NCBI GenBank assembly: GCA_028870315.1
Contig: JAGWPW010000096.1
Span: forward strand, 1 to 57,001
DNA length: 57,001 bases
Direction of reading: 5' to 3'
Origin: Sphingomonadales bacterium
GTDB lineage: Bacteria > Pseudomonadota > Alphaproteobacteria > Sphingomonadales > Sphingomonadaceae
The position numbers were made by a program, and so were the translations under genes. Below the pieces are notes generated by a model. It saw only the letters and a list, made by a program, of their open reading frames with translations, was not told where the DNA came from and made no database searches. Positions within the stretch are counted from its first letter, which is position 1; each line of letters opens with the position of its first letter. Shown piece by piece: positions 54,952 through 57,001 of the stretch.

Positions 54952-55815
54952 CTATCGTCCCCGCAGCGCGTCGAGCAGTTCGGACAGGCCCGGGCGGACC
55001 TCATGGCCCAGCCCCGAGCGCGCGCTTTCGACAACCAGCGGCTGCGGCCAGCCGTGCAGGCTGGCGATGATCACCTGCTTGACCGCCTGGAAGATCTGCT
55101 CGTCGGCTTCGAGCACCTGCTTCAGCCGTCCGGCCATCGGCGAGACCATGCCATAGGCAAGCAGCACCCCCATGAAGGTGCCGACCAGCGCCGAGCCGAT
55201 CATCGCGCCCAGGATCGCGGGCGGCTTGTCGATCGAGCCCATCGTCTTGACCACCCCCAGCACCGCGGCGACGATGCCGAGCGCGGGCAGCGCATCGGCA
55301 AGGTTCGACAGCGCGTGCTGCGGCTCGTGCATCTCGTGGAAATGGGTCTTCATCGCATGATCCATCACATCCTCGACCGCATGGACCTCGAGCGTGCCCG
55401 AGGAGACGACGATCAGGGTGAGCGTGTCGCAGATCAGCGCGATGAGCGGCGTGTCGGCCAGCAGCCGCGGATATTCGGCGAAGGCGGCCGAGGCGGCGGG
55501 GTTGGTGACATGCGGCTCCAGCGCCACCGCGCCCTCGCTGCGCAGCATCTTCATCAGCCGGCTGGTGAGCGCGATCGCGTCGATGTGGTCCTGCCGGTTG
55601 TGCCTGGGCCCCTTGAAGATCTTGGCGAAGGAGCCGCCGAACGCCTTGAGCCCGTGCAGCGAATTGCCGGTGACAAGCGCACCCGCGGCGGCGCCCAGGA
55701 TGATGAGCAATTCGTGCGGGATCGCTTCCATGACGGGGCCGAGCGCGCCACCGGTGATGGCGAACCCCCCGAACACCATCACGAAGAGGATGGCGATCCC
55801 TATGCCAGCGTACAT
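54952..55815 (-). CDS. motA: flagellar motor stator protein MotA
   Basis: A 287-residue inner-membrane protein with four hydrophobic segments, at about residues 5-27 and 33-52 and two near 175-225 (ADALPALGIVAAVLGVVKTMG with the conserved Pro; MIGSALVGTFMGVLLAYGMV). The cytosolic loop between them carries the charged residues that contact FliG. It forms the proton channel with MotB, encoded immediately downstream, and lies 31 bases after flgL. Confidence 0.95.
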   Translation of the reverse strand: MYAGIGIAILFVMVFGGFAITGGALGPVMEAIPHELLIILGAAAGALVTGNSLHGLKAFGGSFAKIFKGPRHNRQDHIDAIALTSRLMKMLRSEGAVALEPHVTNPAASAAFAEYPRLLADTPLIALICDTLTLIVVSSGTLEVHAVEDVMDHAMKTHFHEMHEPQHALSNLADALPALGIVAAVLGVVKTMGSIDKPPAILGAMIGSALVGTFMGVLLAYGMVSPMAGRLKQVLEADEQIFQAVKQVIIASLHGWPQPLVVESARSGLGHEVRPGLSELLDALRGR

Positions 55816-55846
55816 CTGCTACCCTTTGCTGCGCGGCTTGGCGCGA

Positions 55847-56758
55847 TCACTGGATCAGGTTGAACAGGGACAGGCCAGCCAGCTTGACGAAGCTGGCCTG
55901 GCTTGCCTGAAGCGCGGTCGTGACCTGCTGCAACCTTGTGACCGCGGTCGTGATATCGGTGCTGCCGATATCGGCTTCCTCGGTCTGGCGCTGGGTGCCG
56001 ATCCGGGTGCTGAGCGTGGCGGTGGTGTCGATCCACGACAGCCGCGCGCCGACCACGGTCTGCGCGGTGGTCACCGCGGCGAGCCCGTCCGAAAGCTGGC
56101 CGAGCGCCGCTTGCGCCGCGCCTTGCGAGCCGCTGCCCGAGCCAAGCGCGGTGGCAAGCGATTTGACGAGGGTCAGCAGGTCGCTGCTTACCCCGTTCGA
56201 GGTGAAGCCGAACACCTGCGGCCCGGTTACGCCGGTGGTCACGCTGAGCCCTGGACCCAGCGACAGCTGCGCGGCATTGGCGGTGCCGACATAGGTCGCA
56301 TTGCCGCTGGCATCGAGGCTGTAGGCGGGGCCGCCCGTCTCGCCGCCGAACAGCGCATGGCCGGCGGAATCGGTGCTGTTGGCCAGGCTGACGAGATTCT
56401 GCTGGTAGGCGGCGATCTGCGTGCCGATCGTCGCGCGCTGGCTGTCGCTGACCGTCGAGGACGCCGCCTGGGTGGTCAGCGTCTGGATGTTCTGGACGAT
56501 GGTGACGATACTGGTCAGCGCATTGTCGGCAAGGTTGAGGCCGGTCCTGGCGGTGTTGCTGTTGGCGCTGTCGACCGCGGCCAACGCATCCTGCTGTTGC
56601 AGGCTGCGCAGTTCGGCGGCGCCGGCCGGGTCCTGCGAGGATTGCTGGATGCGGTTGCCGGTCGCGATCTGCGCTTGCAGCGTGTTGGCCTGTGTCTGGA
56701 GCGCGTTCATCCCCGCCAGCGCATTGGCATAGAACGCATTGGTGCTCAGCGTGGACAT
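55847..56758 (-). CDS. flgL: flagellar hook-filament junction protein FlgL
   Basis: A 303-residue flagellin-like junction protein (HAP3). The N-terminal coiled coil (ALAGMNALQTQANTLQAQI, ATGNRIQQSSQDPAGAAELR) and the C-terminal helix (VTTALQASQASFVKLAGLSL) match the FlgL/flagellin family. The middle is Thr/Ser/Gly-rich. It lies 42 bases after the end of flgK. Flagellin itself is possible by fold, but position next to flgK favours FlgL. Confidence 0.92.
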   Translation of the reverse strand: MSTLSTNAFYANALAGMNALQTQANTLQAQIATGNRIQQSSQDPAGAAELRSLQQQDALAAVDSANSNTARTGLNLADNALTSIVTIVQNIQTLTTQAASSTVSDSQRATIGTQIAAYQQNLVSLANSTDSAGHALFGGETGGPAYSLDASGNATYVGTANAAQLSLGPGLSVTTGVTGPQVFGFTSNGVSSDLLTLVKSLATALGSGSGSQGAAQAALGQLSDGLAAVTTAQTVVGARLSWIDTTATLSTRIGTQRQTEEADIGSTDITTAVTRLQQVTTALQASQASFVKLAGLSLFNLIQ

Positions 56759-56800
56759 GGCGACCTCCGGGGCTCGTCAATGTGGTGGCGCGCGCGCATT

Positions 56801-57001
56801 TCAGGGAAGATCCGCGAGCAGCGAGGTGAACAGTGTCTGCGCGGTCTCGATCACCTTGCCCGAGGCCTGATAGGCCTGCTGGTATTTGAGCAGGTTCGCC
56901 GCCTCCTGGTCGAGGTTGACCCCGGCGCCGGTATCGAGCGCGGTCCTTGCATTCTGCGCGATCGCATCGAGCGCGGTCTGCTGGGTGGTGGCGTTGTGGA
57001 C
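56801..57001 (-). CDS. flgK: flagellar hook-associated protein FlgK, C-terminal 66 residues
   Basis: The end of a gene running off the window edge. The 66 residues include the diagnostic GVNLDQEAANLLKYQQAYQA, then SGKVIETAQTLFTSLLADLP and a TGA. This is the conserved C-terminal coiled coil of FlgK (HAP1), which joins hook and filament. It is followed by flgL, the standard order. Confidence 0.93.
   Translation of the reverse strand, partial: VHNATTQQTALDAIAQNARTALDTGAGVNLDQEAANLLKYQQAYQASGKVIETAQTLFTSLLADLP

Overview
The window is a G+C-rich (by eye about two-thirds G+C) chromosomal segment of an alphaproteobacterium, most likely a sphingomonad. Pointers are the purM-purN pair beside a DUF2066-like protein and HdaA, the rpmH-rnpA-yidD-yidC-engB block, DUF2794 and UPF0262 proteins, a decayed PEP-CTERM gene, many GTG/TTG starts with GTGA stop-start overlaps, and a CtrA-like TTAA-N7-TTAA box. 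There are no rRNA or tRNA genes, no CRISPR and no intact transposon. Almost all of it is core genome, broken by a few A+T-rich islands and small repeats.

Region by region. 1-8.3 kb: a catabolic cluster acting on CoA thioesters. Two acyl-CoA dehydrogenases (+) face a five-gene minus-strand operon: crotonase-like protein, aldo/keto reductase, double class III CoA-transferase, luciferase-like oxidoreductase, alpha/beta hydrolase. The substrate is unknown. 8.5-14.2 kb: the lptD-surA-pdxA-rsmA operon (outer-membrane biogenesis, pyridoxal phosphate, 16S rRNA methylation). 14.3-17.3 kb: pepA, holC, ndk and a small hypothetical gene, then a palindromic repeat. 17.4-24.4 kb: purM-purN, a DUF2066-like protein, hdaA, an EpsC-type serine acetyltransferase, a DUF2794 protein, gph and glmU. 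24.4-29.8 kb: a PIN-domain remnant, glmS, a membrane GGDEF/EAL protein and purS-purQ. 29.9-36.7 kb: a three-gene operon of two transglutaminase-like proteins and a circularly permuted ATP-grasp/alpha-E fusion, resembling predicted amidoligase or peptide-modification systems. 36.7-37.5 kb: an A+T-rich island with a CtrA-like box and a decayed PEP-CTERM gene. 37.5-45.8 kb: comM, then rpmH-rnpA-yidD-yidC-engB, dnaB, a UPF0262 protein, a GH25-like protein and cdd. 45.9-50.9 kb: the most unusual locus. A secreted beta-helix protein lies divergent from a single protein that joins a DegT-type PLP aminotransferase to a flavin-monooxygenase-like domain, followed by a translationally coupled GT2 glycosyltransferase. 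50.8-53.9 kb: an ABC importer (ATPase with C-terminal extension, double permease) with no binding protein in view. 54.1-57.0 kb: flagellar flgK (partial)-flgL-motA-motB.

Within operons the reading is tight: many neighbours overlap by 1-4 bases, suggesting translational coupling. The best candidate for undescribed biology is the aminotransferase-flavoprotein fusion at 47.2-49.7 kb. Its C-terminal half has a dinucleotide-binding GGGPAG and an ATGY motif like those of N-hydroxylating monooxygenases, so one polypeptide might make an amine and then oxidise it. This is inference from motifs, not a demonstrated function.
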